Shown: positions 29,589 through 38,266, numbered from the stretch's first letter. The stretch: DNA of 64,000 nucleotides from Palsa-506 sp963786975 (GCA_963786975.1 CAWBBE010000005.1:124001-188000), one strand, 5' to 3'. Translations and numbers: made by a program. The notes: generated by a model from the sequence alone, not told the origin.

Positions 29589-30938
29589 ATGCTCGAATCG
29601 GTGCTCGTCGCCAACCGCGGCGAGATCGCGCGGCGAGTGATCAGGACCGCCCGCCGGATGGGCATCCGGGCCATCGCGGTCTACTCCGAGGCCGACGCCG
29701 GCCTGCCGTTCGTGCGCGAGGCCGACCAGGCGGTACTTATCGGCCCGGCTCCGCCGGCCCGTAGCTATCTCGACATCGACGCCGTGATCGGCGCCGCCAG
29801 GCAGGCCGGCGCCAGTGCCATCCACCCGGGCTACGGCTTCCTGGCCGAGAACCCGTCGTTCGCGGCCCGGGTCATCGCCGAGGGACTGACCTGGATCGGC
29901 CCGCCGCCTGCGGCGATCGAGCAGATGGGTGACAAGATCACGGCCCGGAACCTGATGGAGCGGGCCGGCCTGCCGGTTGCCGCGGGCAGCAAGGCGCCAG
30001 TCGCCGATGCGGCCGCGGCGGTGGCCGAGGCCGAGCGGCTCGGCTACCCGGTGATGGTGAAGGCCTCGGCGGGCGGCGGTGGTATCGGGATGAGCGCAGC
30101 CGCGAACGCCGACGAGGTTCGCGCGGCTTTCGACACCGCCAGGTCGCGCGCGCAGCGGTTCTTCGGCGACCCCGCCGTGCTGCTGGAGCGCTACATCGAG
30201 CGGGCACGGCACGTCGAGATCCAGATCCTGGGCCTGGCCGACGGGCGCGTCGTCGCGCTCGGCGAGCGGGACTGCTCCGTGCAGCGGCGGCACCAGAAGG
30301 TCGCCGAGGAATCCCCCTCGCCCGGCCTGAGCAGCGGCCTGCGGGATGGCATGCAGGCCGCGGCGGTCCGGGCCGGCCAGGCCGTCGGCTACCGTGGCGC
30401 GGGAACCATCGAGTGCCTGGTCGATACCGCGGCGCAGGATTTCGTCTTCCTCGAGGTGAACGCCAGGCTCCAGGTCGAGCATCCGGTCACCGAGCTGCGC
30501 ACCGGGATCGACCTGGTGGAGCAGCAGTTCCTGATCGCGGCCGGCCGCCCCGTCAGCTTCGACCCGGATGCCGTCGAGTTCCGCGGGCACGCGCTGGAGC
30601 TGCGGGTGTACGCCGAGGACCCGCGCCGGTTCCTGCCCAGTGCCGGGAAGATCATCAGCTGGAACGAGCCGTCCGGCCCCGGCATCAGGGTGGACTCCGG
30701 GTACGCGGCGGGCAATGCGGTGACCCCGTTCTACGATCCGCTGCTGGCGAAGCTGTGCGTGCACGCCGCTAGCCGGGATGAGGCGCTCGCCCGGGCCGCC
30801 GAGGCGGTAGCCGGATTCGTGATCACCGGGCCGAAGACAAACCTGCCCTTCCTCGCCGACCTGCTGGCCAGCGGCGAGTTCGCCGGCGGCGGCTACGACA
30901 CGTCCGTGATTGCCCGGCTGCGTCCCGGGACGGGCTGA
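29589..30938 (+). CDS. Biotin carboxylase subunit
   Basis: The ATP-dependent enzyme that carboxylates biotin on a carrier protein. At 449 residues it is the size of a single-domain AccC. Evidence: MLESVLVANRGEIARRVIRT at the start, HPGYGFLAEN, the ATP-grasp loop KASAGGGGIGM near residue 158, YIERARHVEIQIL, GERDCSVQRRHQKVAEE and the active-site EVNARLQVEHPVTEL near residue 290. Unlike actinobacterial AccA-type alpha subunits it has no fused BCCP domain; a separate carrier gene follows 70 bp downstream. No carboxyltransferase is nearby, so the acceptor (acetyl-, propionyl-CoA, urea or other) is not defined. Confidence 0.92.
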   Translation: MLESVLVANRGEIARRVIRTARRMGIRAIAVYSEADAGLPFVREADQAVLIGPAPPARSYLDIDAVIGAARQAGASAIHPGYGFLAENPSFAARVIAEGLTWIGPPPAAIEQMGDKITARNLMERAGLPVAAGSKAPVADAAAAVAEAERLGYPVMVKASAGGGGIGMSAAANADEVRAAFDTARSRAQRFFGDPAVLLERYIERARHVEIQILGLADGRVVALGERDCSVQRRHQKVAEESPSPGLSSGLRDGMQAAAVRAGQAVGYRGAGTIECLVDTAAQDFVFLEVNARLQVEHPVTELRTGIDLVEQQFLIAAGRPVSFDPDAVEFRGHALELRVYAEDPRRFLPSAGKIISWNEPSGPGIRVDSGYAAGNAVTPFYDPLLAKLCVHAASRDEALARAAEAVAGFVITGPKTNLPFLADLLASGEFAGGGYDTSVIARLRPGTG

Positions 30939-31008
30939 CAGCGACAATGATGGGGCCGGTGACCTTGGCGGCGGTGGCCGGCCGGGCGAGGAGCAAAGAG
31001 GGGTGCAC

Positions 31009-31221
31009 GTGACCGAGATTCGCGCGGAGATGGTGGCGAACGTGTGGAAGGTGGTGGCGACCGCGGGCGAGCAGGTGCACGACGGCGACACCCTGGTCAT
31101 CCTTGAATCGATGAAGATGGAGATCCCGGTCATCGCCGAGGGCGACGGCATCCTGACCAGCCTGGCCGTGGCGGAAGGCGACGTCATCCAGGAAGGCGAC
31201 CTCATCGCCGTTATCGGGTGA
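31009..31221 (+). CDS. Stand-alone biotin carboxyl carrier protein
   Basis: A 70-residue biotinyl domain with ILESMKMEIPV; the Lys at about residue 36 is the biotinylation site. GTG at 31009 follows GGAGCAAAGAGGGG. It is among the shortest carriers, comparable with the small biotinylated proteins of Streptomyces and mycobacteria. It follows the biotin carboxylase and overlaps the next gene by GTGA, so the three are probably one operon. Confidence 0.9.
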   Translation: MTEIRAEMVANVWKVVATAGEQVHDGDTLVILESMKMEIPVIAEGDGILTSLAVAEGDVIQEGDLIAVIG

Positions 31222-31679
31222 GCCAGATGACCAGCAAGCTTTCAGTGGGCCTGAACGCGTCGGTGCGCGCCGTCGTCAGCGAGCCGGACACCGCGACCGG
31301 GCTGGGCAGCGGCGACGTGCCGGTGCTCGGGACGCCCCGGCTGCTCGCCCTGGCCGAGGCGGCCGCGGTCGCGGCGGTCGCCTCGGAGCTGGATGCCGGC
31401 CAGACCACCGTCGGCACGTCCGTGCTGCTTGAGCACCGGCGGGCCAGCCCGCTCGGATCCGGCCTGCTGGTCGAGGCCGAGCTGACCGAGGTGGACGGCG
31501 GCCGGCTGGTGTTCAGCTTCATCGCGTTCCGCGAGGAGGCGGCCGGCCAGCCGGGGGACAGCGACGAGCACGTGCTGGGCGCCGGCACGCTGGAGCGGGT
31601 CGTCGTCTCCAGGGAGCGCTTCCTGGCCCGCGCCAGCCAGCCGCCCGCGTCCCCGCCCGCCCCGGCGCAGCCCGCTTAA
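31218..31679 (+). CDS. Hotdog-fold thioesterase, fluoroacetyl-CoA-type
   Basis: A 153-residue protein of the FlK-like thioesterase group. It shows VPVLGTPRLLALAEAAAV (the helix with the family Thr/Glu region), TTVGTSVLLEHRRASPLGSG (His), and VEAELTEVDGGRLVFSFIAF. The Glu and His pairs fit the FlK catalytic pattern. GTG at 31218 overlaps the carrier stop; ATG at 31227 is an alternative. The C-terminus is Pro/Ala-rich. Coupling to a carboxylase carrier suggests removal of a dead-end acyl-CoA, which is inference. True fluoroacetate resistance is not implied. Confidence 0.75.
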   Translation: MSQMTSKLSVGLNASVRAVVSEPDTATGLGSGDVPVLGTPRLLALAEAAAVAAVASELDAGQTTVGTSVLLEHRRASPLGSGLLVEAELTEVDGGRLVFSFIAFREEAAGQPGDSDEHVLGAGTLERVVVSRERFLARASQPPASPPAPAQPA

Positions 31680-31709
31680 CCCGCGCGCCTAGCTCCGCGG
31701 CGGCCCCTC

Positions 31710-31729
31710 CATGATCCTCCACGATCATG
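31710..31729. terminator. Dyad between convergent genes
   Basis: CATGATC (31710-31716) pairs with GATCATG (31723-31729) around six bases. It lies between the convergent thioesterase and ThDP-enzyme genes. The 7-bp stem is short, so termination is only a fair guess. Confidence 0.4.
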
Positions 31730-31792
31730 AGGTCCCGGGACAAGAGGGCGCGGCGCCGGGGCCGGTGAGGTGCGTGGGGGCGCCGGGGTGAG

Positions 31793-33573
31793 TCAGATGC
31801 CGGTGGTGGAGCGGGGGTAGGCGATGCCGGGGTCGGTGGCCACATTGACCAGGTAAGGCACGCCGGAGGCGAACGCGCGGCGCAGCGCCGGCCCGATTCC
31901 GGCCGGGCTGGTGACCAGCTCGCCGGCGCCGCCGAGCGCCGCGACGACCTGGTCGTACCGGCACTGCGGCTGCAGGTCGGCCGCGACGTCGTAGCCGTAG
32001 AGAGCCTGCATGGGATGCTTTTCCAGGCCCCAGATGCCGTTGTTGCCGCAGACCATCACCACCGGCAGCCGGTGCCGCACCAGCGTGTCGGCGTCCATCA
32101 GCGAGAACCCGGCTGCGCCATCCCCGAGCAGCAGCACCACCTGCGCCGACGGGCGCGCGATCCGGGCGGCGATCGAGTACCCCAGGCCGGTGCCCAGGCA
32201 GCCGTACGGGCCGGGGTCGAGCCAGCCGCCCGGGCGCCGCGGCTCGACGTACTTGCCGGCGTACGAGACGAAGTCGCCGCCGTCACCGATCACCACGGCG
32301 TCATCGGCCAGGATGCTGGCCAGCTCGCCGTAGATCCGCATCGGGTGCACCGGGTCCGCAGCACTGGCCAGCAGCGCCCCGTCGGCGGCAACGGCCTGGT
32401 CGCGGGCGGCCTGCAGCAGCGGCAGCCAGGAACTGGCCCACCTGGGCCGGACGGAGCCGGCCGCCGCGGCCAGCCCGGTGCAGAACGCGGCGAGGTCGCC
32501 AGCCGCGGAAGCAGCCAGCGGGCAGTGCGCGGCGAGCTGCCCGGGCGCGTCGGCCACGTGCACGACCTGGGCCCGCGGCGCGCCGTCCCGGCCGCCGAAC
32601 TCGCCGTAGCCGAGCCGGAAGTCGAGCGGCGCACCGACCACGATCACCAGGTCAGCCTGGCCGAAGGCCACCGACCTGGCCCGGGTGACGAGCAGCTGGT
32701 GACCGGCGGGCAGTATGCCGCGGCCCTGTCCGTTGGCGATCACCGGCAGCCGGAGTTCCTCCGCGGCGTGCCGGGCGGCGGCGTCGGCCCGGTCCTGCCA
32801 GACGTCCGAGCCGAGGACGAGCACCGGCCGCTCGGCGGCGGCCAGCAGCCCGGCGACGGCGGTGATCGAGTCGGGATCGGGCGCGGCCCGCTGGCCGCCG
32901 CCGGCCGACGGCCGGCCGGGGCCGCCCGCGCCGCGGCTGGCGGCGGCGTCGGCACCGGCAGCGGCCGGCCCGGGCCGGCTCCCGCGTCGCTGCCGCCCTC
33001 GGCGCCGCCCGGCCCCGGGCCGGCCGGGCTGAAGAGCGCTTCGAGCGCGAAGTCGAGGAACACCGGCCCGCGATGCCGGGCGGCGGCCAGCCGGAACGCC
33101 TCGTCGACCGAGGCGCCGACGGCAGCCGGCTGATGCTCCGTCCAGGCGCGCTTGGTGACCGCCGCGACCAGCCGGGGATGGTCGATCTCCTGCAGGCTCC
33201 CTGCCCCCCACCGGTAGTCGGGCGCCCGGCCGGCCAGCACGACCACGGGCGATCCGTTAAAGAACGCCGTGGTTAGCGCGCTGATGCCGTTCGTGACCCC
33301 GGGGCCGGCGGTGAGCACGGCGAGTCCGGTTGTGCGCTCCAGCCGGGCCGTCGCCTCCGCGGCGAACACGGCCGTCTGCTCGTGCCGGACGTCGACTATG
33401 CGCATCGGCGGGTCCGCGGTGACCGCGCCGTCGTAGAGCGGGAAGACGTGACCGCCGGACAGCGTGAACATGGTCCGGGCGCCGTGCCGGAACGCGGCTG
33501 CCACCGCGTGCGCGCCGCCGTGCGCGGGGGGCCGGCCGGTCCCGCCCGGCGGCGTCCGCGCTGCCTCGCTCAT
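31793..33573 (-). CDS. Thiamine diphosphate-binding enzyme (acetolactate synthase-like), one frameshift
   Basis: A member of the AHAS/oxalyl-CoA decarboxylase/2-hydroxyacyl lyase superfamily. The N-terminal Pyr domain has TMFTLSGGHVFPLYDG, RHEQTAVFAAEATARL (catalytic Glu) and VLTAGPGVTNGISALTTAFF. The middle domain has PVLVLGSDVWQDRADAAARH. The C-terminal PP domain has IGDGGDFVSYAGKYVEP, LLLGDGAAGFSLMDADTL with CGNNGIWGLEKHP, which supply the GDG...NN ThDP motif. A break near 32940 lies in a Gly/Pro/Ala-rich linker. About 590 residues. The exact reaction is not evident; GxGYSIAARIARP is typical of acetolactate synthase-like paralogues. It is not linked to ilvN or ilvC here. GTG/ATG start at 33573. 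Confidence 0.8.
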
Positions 33574-33615
33574 GCGCGTGACGCTACCAGCCCGGTCCCG
33601 GGCAGCCGCCGCTGC

Positions 33616-34377
33616 TCACGGGCCGGGCCGGCGCAGCCTGGTGACGATCTTGTACCGGTCGCCGCGGTACCAGGACCGCGCCCACTCGACCGGCGAGCCG
33701 GACGCGTCGAAGCTATGCCGGCTGACGAGCAGCAACGGCAGCCCTACGTCCACCCCGAGCAGCCGGGCGTCTTCCGGGCCAGCCAGCGCGGTCTCGATGG
33801 TCTCCTCGGCCTCGGCCAGCTCGACGCCGTACGCCGAGGTGAGGGTCTGGTACAGGGACGCGTTCTTCTGCAGGTTCCGGCGCAGCCCGGGGAAGCGCCG
33901 CGCGGCCAGGTGGGAGACATCGATCGACATCGGCTCGTCGTCCGCCAGCCGGAGCCGGTGCACCCGCAGGACCCGGCCGCCGGGCCGGATGCCGAGATAG
34001 CCCGCCAGCTGCTGCTCGGCGGCGATGTATCCGGTGTCCAGGATCACGGTCCTGGGCTGCAGGCCGTGCGCGCGCATGTCCTCGGTATAGCCGGTCAGCT
34101 CCAGGACCTGGGCGACCTTCGGCTTGGCCACGAACGTGCCCTTACCCTGCATGCGGAGCAGCCTGCCCTCGACCGCCAGCTCGGCCAGGGCCTGCCGGAC
34201 GGTAGTGCGGGACGTGCCGAAGCGCAGGGCGAGCTCGCGTTCCGGCGGCACCGCGGTACCGGGGGCCAGCACCCCGGTCAGCTCAAGCAATTGCCGCTTC
34301 ACGCCGTAGTACTTGGGCAGCCGGGGACGGGGGAACCCGAGCAGGGCGCCGGCTGGCAGCGCCGGGGAGACAGGCAC
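33616..34377 (-). CDS. GntR/HutC-family regulator with UTRA domain
   Basis: 253 residues. The GTG at 34377 follows AAGGGAATCAACC. A winged helix (YYGVKRQLLELTGVLAPGTA, PPERELALRFGTSRTTVRQA, LLRMQGKGTFVAKPK) is followed by a UTRA ligand domain (GYTEDMRAHGLQP, LRLADDEPMSIDVSHL, VELAEAEETIETA, PLLLVSRHSFDASGSPVEWA, RGDRYKIVTRL). The wording is close to DasR, the N-acetylglucosamine regulator of Streptomyces, but I saw no dre site (TGGTCTAGACCA) here. A tandem 22-bp repeat immediately upstream may be its own operator. Ligand likely a phosphorylated sugar, by family. Confidence 0.88.
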   Translation of the reverse strand: MPVSPALPAGALLGFPRPRLPKYYGVKRQLLELTGVLAPGTAVPPERELALRFGTSRTTVRQALAELAVEGRLLRMQGKGTFVAKPKVAQVLELTGYTEDMRAHGLQPRTVILDTGYIAAEQQLAGYLGIRPGGRVLRVHRLRLADDEPMSIDVSHLAARRFPGLRRNLQKNASLYQTLTSAYGVELAEAEETIETALAGPEDARLLGVDVGLPLLLVSRHSFDASGSPVEWARSWYRGDRYKIVTRLRRPGP

Positions 34378-34393
34378 GGTTGATTCCCTTCCC

Positions 34394-34437
34394 GCTGGCG
34401 GGGTTACCCGGCCATGCTGGCGGGGTTACCCGGCCAT
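34394..34437. repeat. Two perfect tandem 22-bp repeats upstream of the GntR gene
   Basis: Copies at 34394-34415 and 34416-34437 are identical and each contains GGGGTTACCCGGCCAT. The core GGGTTACCC is palindromic except at the centre. They lie 17-60 bp upstream of the GntR start codon and about 150 bp from divergent pdtaS, which is a suitable place for autoregulation. A degenerate third element (CCTACCCCGGCCGG) follows. Confidence 0.6.
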
Positions 34438-34577
34438 GATGGCCTACCCCGGCCGGCCAGGAAACCCGCCCCGGCGTGCGAATATCGCGAACACCGTCGC
34501 CGGGCCGAGGGCGCGGGTCCCGGGTGCGAGCATGGCGGCGGGGGGGTGGCCGGCCGGGCCGGTACGATGATGGCCAG

Positions 34578-36083
34578 ATGCCCACCCTGACCGACCTCGC
34601 CCGCCGGCACGCGGATCTCACCGAGGCCGGCCTGGACTGGCTGCACTCGCTCGTTTCTGACTGGCAGCTGCTGGCTGACCTGTCCTTTGCCGACCTCGTG
34701 CTGTGGGCGCCGCTGCGGCACGAGAGCGGCTGGGTGGCGCTAGCCCAGATGCGCCCGACAACGGGGCCGACCGCCTTTCCTGACGACGTGGTCGGCTCGG
34801 TGCTGCCCGCCGGGGCGCGGCCGTTCCTTGATGTCGCACTGCGAGAACGGCGGATCTGCCGGGAAGGCGACCCGGAATGGGTGGACGGCGTCCCGGTCCG
34901 TCATGAGACCATTCCGGTCGCGAAAGACGGCGAGGTAATCGCGGTGGTCGAAAGGTCCACCAACCTCAGTTCCGCGCGCACGCCGAGCCGGATGGAACTC
35001 ACCTATCTGCGCGCCGCCGACGATCTGGCCCAGATGGTCGCGGCCGGCATGTTCCCGTGCCTGGGCGAGGCTCCCGCGCTAGTCAGGTCACCCCGGGTGG
35101 GGGACGGCCTGCTCCGCCTCGGGCGGTCGGGGAAGGTCGCCTACGCCAGCCCGAACGCGCTCTCCGCGTACCGCAGGCTCGGCCTGACCGCCGACCTGGT
35201 AGGCGCCGAGCTGGGCCCGCTGACCGCCCGGCTGTGCGCCGGCCACGCCCCGCGGGACAACTCGCTGATGCTGACCGCCAGCGGCCGCGTGGCCAGGGAG
35301 GCGGAGGTGGAGGGCAACGGCTCGGTCGTCCAGCTGCGCACGATCCCGCTGGTCGTGGGCGGGTCCAGGGCCGGTGCCCTGATCCTGCTCAGGGACGTGA
35401 CCGAGCTGCGGCACCGGGAGCGTGAGCTGATCACCAAGGATGCCACGATCAGGGAAATCCACCACCGGGTCAAGAACAATCTGCAAACGGTCGCCGCGCT
35501 GCTGCGGCTGCAGGCCAGGCGGCTGCAGGCAGCAGAGGCACGCGGCGCGCTGGAGGAGGCGGTGCGCCGGGTCGGCTCGATCGCGCTCGTGCACGAGACG
35601 CTCTCGCAGGCGCCCGAGGAAGCCGTCGACTTCGACGAGATCGCGGGCCGGGTGGCGATGATGGCGGGCGAGGTGTCAGCGGCCGAGGCGCATGTCGCGC
35701 CGGTGCTGTCCGGCACGTTCGGGCTGCTGCCCGGGTCCGTTGCGACGCCGCTTGCGCTGATACTGACCGAACTTCTGCAGAACGCAGTCCAGCACGGCCT
35801 GTCCGGTCCAGCCGGCCGGATGCCCGCCGGGCTGATCGAGGTGACCGCCCGGCGGCGGGCTGACCGGCTCATCGTGACGGTGGCCGACAACGGCGCCGGG
35901 CTGCCCGCCGAATTCGACCTGGACACGTCCACCAGCCTGGGGCTGCAGATCGTCCGCACGCTCGTGGTGGCCGAACTCGGCGGCGGGCTGGAGATCATGC
36001 CGCGCCCGGCCGGCGGCACGACCGTGCTTGTCGACCTGCCGGTAGCGCCGCCGGGCGCTACCGGGACAGAGTCCGCCGGGTAA
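34578..36083 (+). CDS. pdtaS: Cytosolic sensor histidine kinase, PdtaS type
   Basis: 501 residues, no membrane helix. An N-terminal GAF-like domain (LSFADLVLWAPLRHESGWVA, IPVAKDGEVIAVVERSTNLS) and a PAS domain (SGKVAYASPNALSAYRRLGL, LLRDVTELRHRE) lead to a HisKA_2 dimerisation helix with the phosphorylated His in IREIHHRVKNNLQTVAALLR, then the ATPase (ILTELLQNAVQHGLSG, VADNGAGLPAEFDL, SLGLQIVRTLV). In mycobacteria PdtaS signals to PdtaR, an RNA-binding antiterminator. No response regulator is adjacent. ATG at 34578 chosen; an earlier frame extension has no ribosome site. Convergent with whiB1 across a shared terminator. Confidence 0.9.
   Translation: MPTLTDLARRHADLTEAGLDWLHSLVSDWQLLADLSFADLVLWAPLRHESGWVALAQMRPTTGPTAFPDDVVGSVLPAGARPFLDVALRERRICREGDPEWVDGVPVRHETIPVAKDGEVIAVVERSTNLSSARTPSRMELTYLRAADDLAQMVAAGMFPCLGEAPALVRSPRVGDGLLRLGRSGKVAYASPNALSAYRRLGLTADLVGAELGPLTARLCAGHAPRDNSLMLTASGRVAREAEVEGNGSVVQLRTIPLVVGGSRAGALILLRDVTELRHRERELITKDATIREIHHRVKNNLQTVAALLRLQARRLQAAEARGALEEAVRRVGSIALVHETLSQAPEEAVDFDEIAGRVAMMAGEVSAAEAHVAPVLSGTFGLLPGSVATPLALILTELLQNAVQHGLSGPAGRMPAGLIEVTARRRADRLIVTVADNGAGLPAEFDLDTSTSLGLQIVRTLVVAELGGGLEIMPRPAGGTTVLVDLPVAPPGATGTESAG
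36040..36063. terminator. Hairpin at the end of pdtaS
   Basis: CGGTAGCGCC (36040-36049) pairs perfectly with GGCGCTACCG (36054-36063) around GCCG. It lies inside the last codons of pdtaS and 26 bp past the convergent whiB1 stop, so it can serve both. Confidence 0.6.
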
Positions 36084-36088
36084 GGCCG

Positions 36089-36343
36089 TCAGGCGTGGGC
36101 GCGAGCCCTGATCCTGGTCGTGCGGCGTTTCAGCTCGCGGCGCTCGTCTTCGCTCAGCCCGCCCCAGACGCCGGCGTCCTGGCCGCTTTCCAGCGCCCAC
36201 TGCAGGCACGGCTCAAGCACCGGGCAGCTCTGGCAGACGAGCTTGGCCTCCTCGATCTGCACCAGGGCAGGCCCGGTGTTCCCGATCGGGAAGAACAGCT
36301 CTGGGTCCTCGTGACGGCAGGCGGCGATATGACGCCAGTCCAT
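36089..36343 (-). CDS. whiB1: WhiB1/WblE iron-sulfur transcription factor
   Basis: An essential 4Fe-4S, NO-sensitive Wbl protein, 84 residues. MDWRHIAACRHEDPELFFP has Cys9; AKLVCQSCPVLEPCLQWAL supplies the remaining three cysteines (C-x2-C-x5-C). GVWGGLSEDERRELKRR is the conserved turn and basic tail. I chose the ATG at 36343, which gives the conserved MDWRH start; the open frame extends 25 codons further without conservation. In mycobacteria WhiB1 binds the main sigma factor region 4, and transcription of whiB1 is controlled by CRP. A CRP-type palindrome is present upstream here. Confidence 0.95.
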   Translation of the reverse strand: MDWRHIAACRHEDPELFFPIGNTGPALVQIEEAKLVCQSCPVLEPCLQWALESGQDAGVWGGLSEDERRELKRRTTRIRARAHA

Positions 36344-36403
36344 GAGGTCCACTCCTCTGTGAGGACAGAGCCGTGGCCAGCGGCCCGTCACCTCAGTCGT
36401 GCT

Positions 36404-36419
36404 TGTGAAGGATTTCACG
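36404..36419. promoter_or_regulatory. CRP-type binding site upstream of whiB1
   Basis: TGTGA (36404-36408), six bases, then TCACG (36415-36419) matches the CRP/FNR consensus TGTGA-N6-TCACA in nine of ten positions. It lies about 60-75 bp upstream of the whiB1 start. M. tuberculosis whiB1 is regulated by its CRP protein through sites of this type. Confidence 0.6.
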
Positions 36420-36870
36420 AGCTAGGCCGTGCGCCGAGGATAAACCGACTTTCCCCGAACTTTAAATGTCATCTCTATCACGGAACTTACATCCCGTATC
36501 TGCTCTCGAAGCAAATGCACTCGAGTCATGACATGAAATCACGACCCGAGGAGGCTATGGCACGTGGCTGGCGCGCCGCCCCCGGGAGCGGTACAAGCCT
36601 CTCAAGCTAACTGATCAACCGCAAGGGTCTTTGGCAAAGGTTCGGGTGGATTTCAGTGTCAGATGAGTCACATTTGCTGGCAGGAGTCGCGTCGCGGGCC
36701 GCAGTACCAGCCTCGGGCCGGATGCCGAGATCGGCGGGCTTGGCCGGGGATATGCCGCTATCGGAATCGGCCGGCCGCGACCGGGATGGGCCGGCCGCGA
36801 CCGGGATGGGCCGGCCGCGGTGGCTCGGCCGGGCGGCCGGCGGAGCCACCGCGGCACTCGGCGGCATGCG
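36420..36870. other. whiB1 upstream region and tandem repeat
   Basis: 36440-36540 is AT-rich (for example CTTTAAATGTCATCTCTATCAC) and should hold the whiB1 promoter. At 36769-36820 a 20-bp unit containing CCGGCCGCGACCGGGATG is repeated 2.6 times head to tail. No gene is seen. Confidence 0.5.
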
Positions 36871-37818
36871 TCACGCGATCACGCGCAGCGCGTCAGGGAC
36901 CGCCCTGAACGTCACGCGCTCGCGTTCGCCCACGTACTCGCCGTCGACCTGGAACGCGACCGGCCGGTCGGCCCGGAGCGTCACCTCGGCCGCATCGTGC
37001 AGGGTGACGACGTGCCGCCCGCGGGGCGTACGGCGGCCGCCCGCCAGCATCTGCCGCAGCGTCCTGACCGTGCCGATGGTGCGGAGGCTGCGGAGCGCGA
37101 AGATGTCGAGGCCGGTGTCGAACCCGGCCTGCGGGCTGGTCTGCACGGCCCGGCGCCCGACGTAGGTCCACGGCGCGGTGTTAGACACGATCCCCAGGAA
37201 TAGCGGGCCGACTGGCGGCCTTCCGTCGCTGTCCATGGACAGCGCGGGATGGCGCCGGTCGGTCACCCGGTAGAACTGGCGCAGGGCGATCCGCATGTAC
37301 AGCACGGGGGTAGCCGGGCGGCCCTGCGCGCGCAGGCCCTCCACGGCGCGCACCACCTCGGCGTCCAGCCCGAGGCCGGCGTTGAAGGTGAAGTAGCGGT
37401 CGCCGGCCAGGCCGAGGCCGATGCTGCGGCTGCGCCCCGCGGACAGGCTGCTGATGATCTGCCCGGCCGCGTCCACCGGATCGGCCGGCAGCCCCAGCGC
37501 GCGGGTGAAGACGTTCGCGCTGCCGCCGGGCAGCGCGGCCAGCGCCGGGCGCGGGGCAGGCCGGATCCCGCCGTTGTCAGCCCGGCCGGGCCCGACGATC
37601 CCGTTGACCACCTCGTTGACGGTGCCATCTCCGCCGAGCGTGAGCACCAGCCCGTGACCCTGGCCGGCCGCGGCCCGCGCGAGCATGGTCGCGTGGCCCC
37701 GGTACCGTGTTTCCATCACCGCCAGATCCACGACGGACGCCAGGGCCCGCGTGATGACATCGCGGCGAAGCGAGGTCGTCGACGTGGCCCGTGGGTTGAC
37801 GATCAGGAGCGCGCGCAC
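36871..37818 (-). CDS. Diacylglycerol kinase-like lipid kinase
   Basis: 315 residues. LLIVNPRATSTTS opens the nucleotide fold, LVLTLGGDGTVNEVVNGIVG is the GGDGT catalytic loop and ALAALPGGSANVFTRALGLP the second signature. RYFTFNAGLGLDAEVVR and VAFQVDGEYVGE complete the DAGK/sphingosine kinase fold (bacterial YegS/DgkB group). It phosphorylates a lipid hydroxyl, probably diacylglycerol, at the membrane face. GTG at 37818. It is divergent, 31 bp from the small membrane protein at 37850. Confidence 0.9.
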   Translation of the reverse strand: MRALLIVNPRATSTTSLRRDVITRALASVVDLAVMETRYRGHATMLARAAAGQGHGLVLTLGGDGTVNEVVNGIVGPGRADNGGIRPAPRPALAALPGGSANVFTRALGLPADPVDAAGQIISSLSAGRSRSIGLGLAGDRYFTFNAGLGLDAEVVRAVEGLRAQGRPATPVLYMRIALRQFYRVTDRRHPALSMDSDGRPPVGPLFLGIVSNTAPWTYVGRRAVQTSPQAGFDTGLDIFALRSLRTIGTVRTLRQMLAGGRRTPRGRHVVTLHDAAEVTLRADRPVAFQVDGEYVGERERVTFRAVPDALRVIA

Positions 37819-37849
37819 CGGCCCAGGGTAGCGACCGGCACGAGGAGTA

Positions 37850-38266
37850 ATGAAAATGCAAAGTCCGCCAACGGTCCGGGCGGCCGCCGCCGTGCAGGCC
37901 GCCGAGGCGGCCGTCGTCTGCGCCGCCTCCGTGCTGTCCGCCGTGGACGCCGCGGCTGGCCTGTCCTATCAGGCTGGCAGCGGCATCGCGCTGACCGTCA
38001 TCGGCTTCGGCACGGCCGCGCTGCTCGGGCTGGTGGCCGCCGGACTCGCCCGGGCCAGGCGATGGAGCCGGACTCCGGCGCTGCTGACGCAGCTCTTTAC
38101 CGGCATCGTCGGCATCTACCTGGTCGAGGGGCACCGGTACGACTGGGGGGTGCTGGCGCTCGTGCTGGCGGCGGCCGGCTTCGTCACGCTGCTCGTCCCG
38201 CCGTCCTTGCGGGCGCTCACCGGCGGGCGCCCCGGGCCGCCGGGCCCGCCGGGCCCGGCCAGCTAG
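37850..38266 (+). CDS. Four-helix integral membrane protein of unknown function
   Basis: 138 residues, ATG at 37850 after CGAGGAG. Four hydrophobic segments: AAVVCAASVLSAVDAAAGL, IALTVIGFGTAALLGLVAAG, LLTQLFTGIVGIYLVEG and WGVLALVLAAAGFVTLLVPP, with a Pro/Gly-rich tail (GPPGPPGPAS). Similar small proteins are widespread in actinomycetes without a defined role. It converges on the sigma-factor gene. Confidence 0.8.
   Translation: MKMQSPPTVRAAAAVQAAEAAVVCAASVLSAVDAAAGLSYQAGSGIALTVIGFGTAALLGLVAAGLARARRWSRTPALLTQLFTGIVGIYLVEGHRYDWGVLALVLAAAGFVTLLVPPSLRALTGGRPGPPGPPGPAS

Noticed and set aside
29250..31205. A 651-codon minus-strand open frame
   Set aside because: Antisense to the biotin carboxylase and the HD protein, both firmly identified.
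36482..36510. A possible SigR promoter GGAAC near 36482
   Set aside because: The -10 position 18 bases on reads CTC, not GTT.
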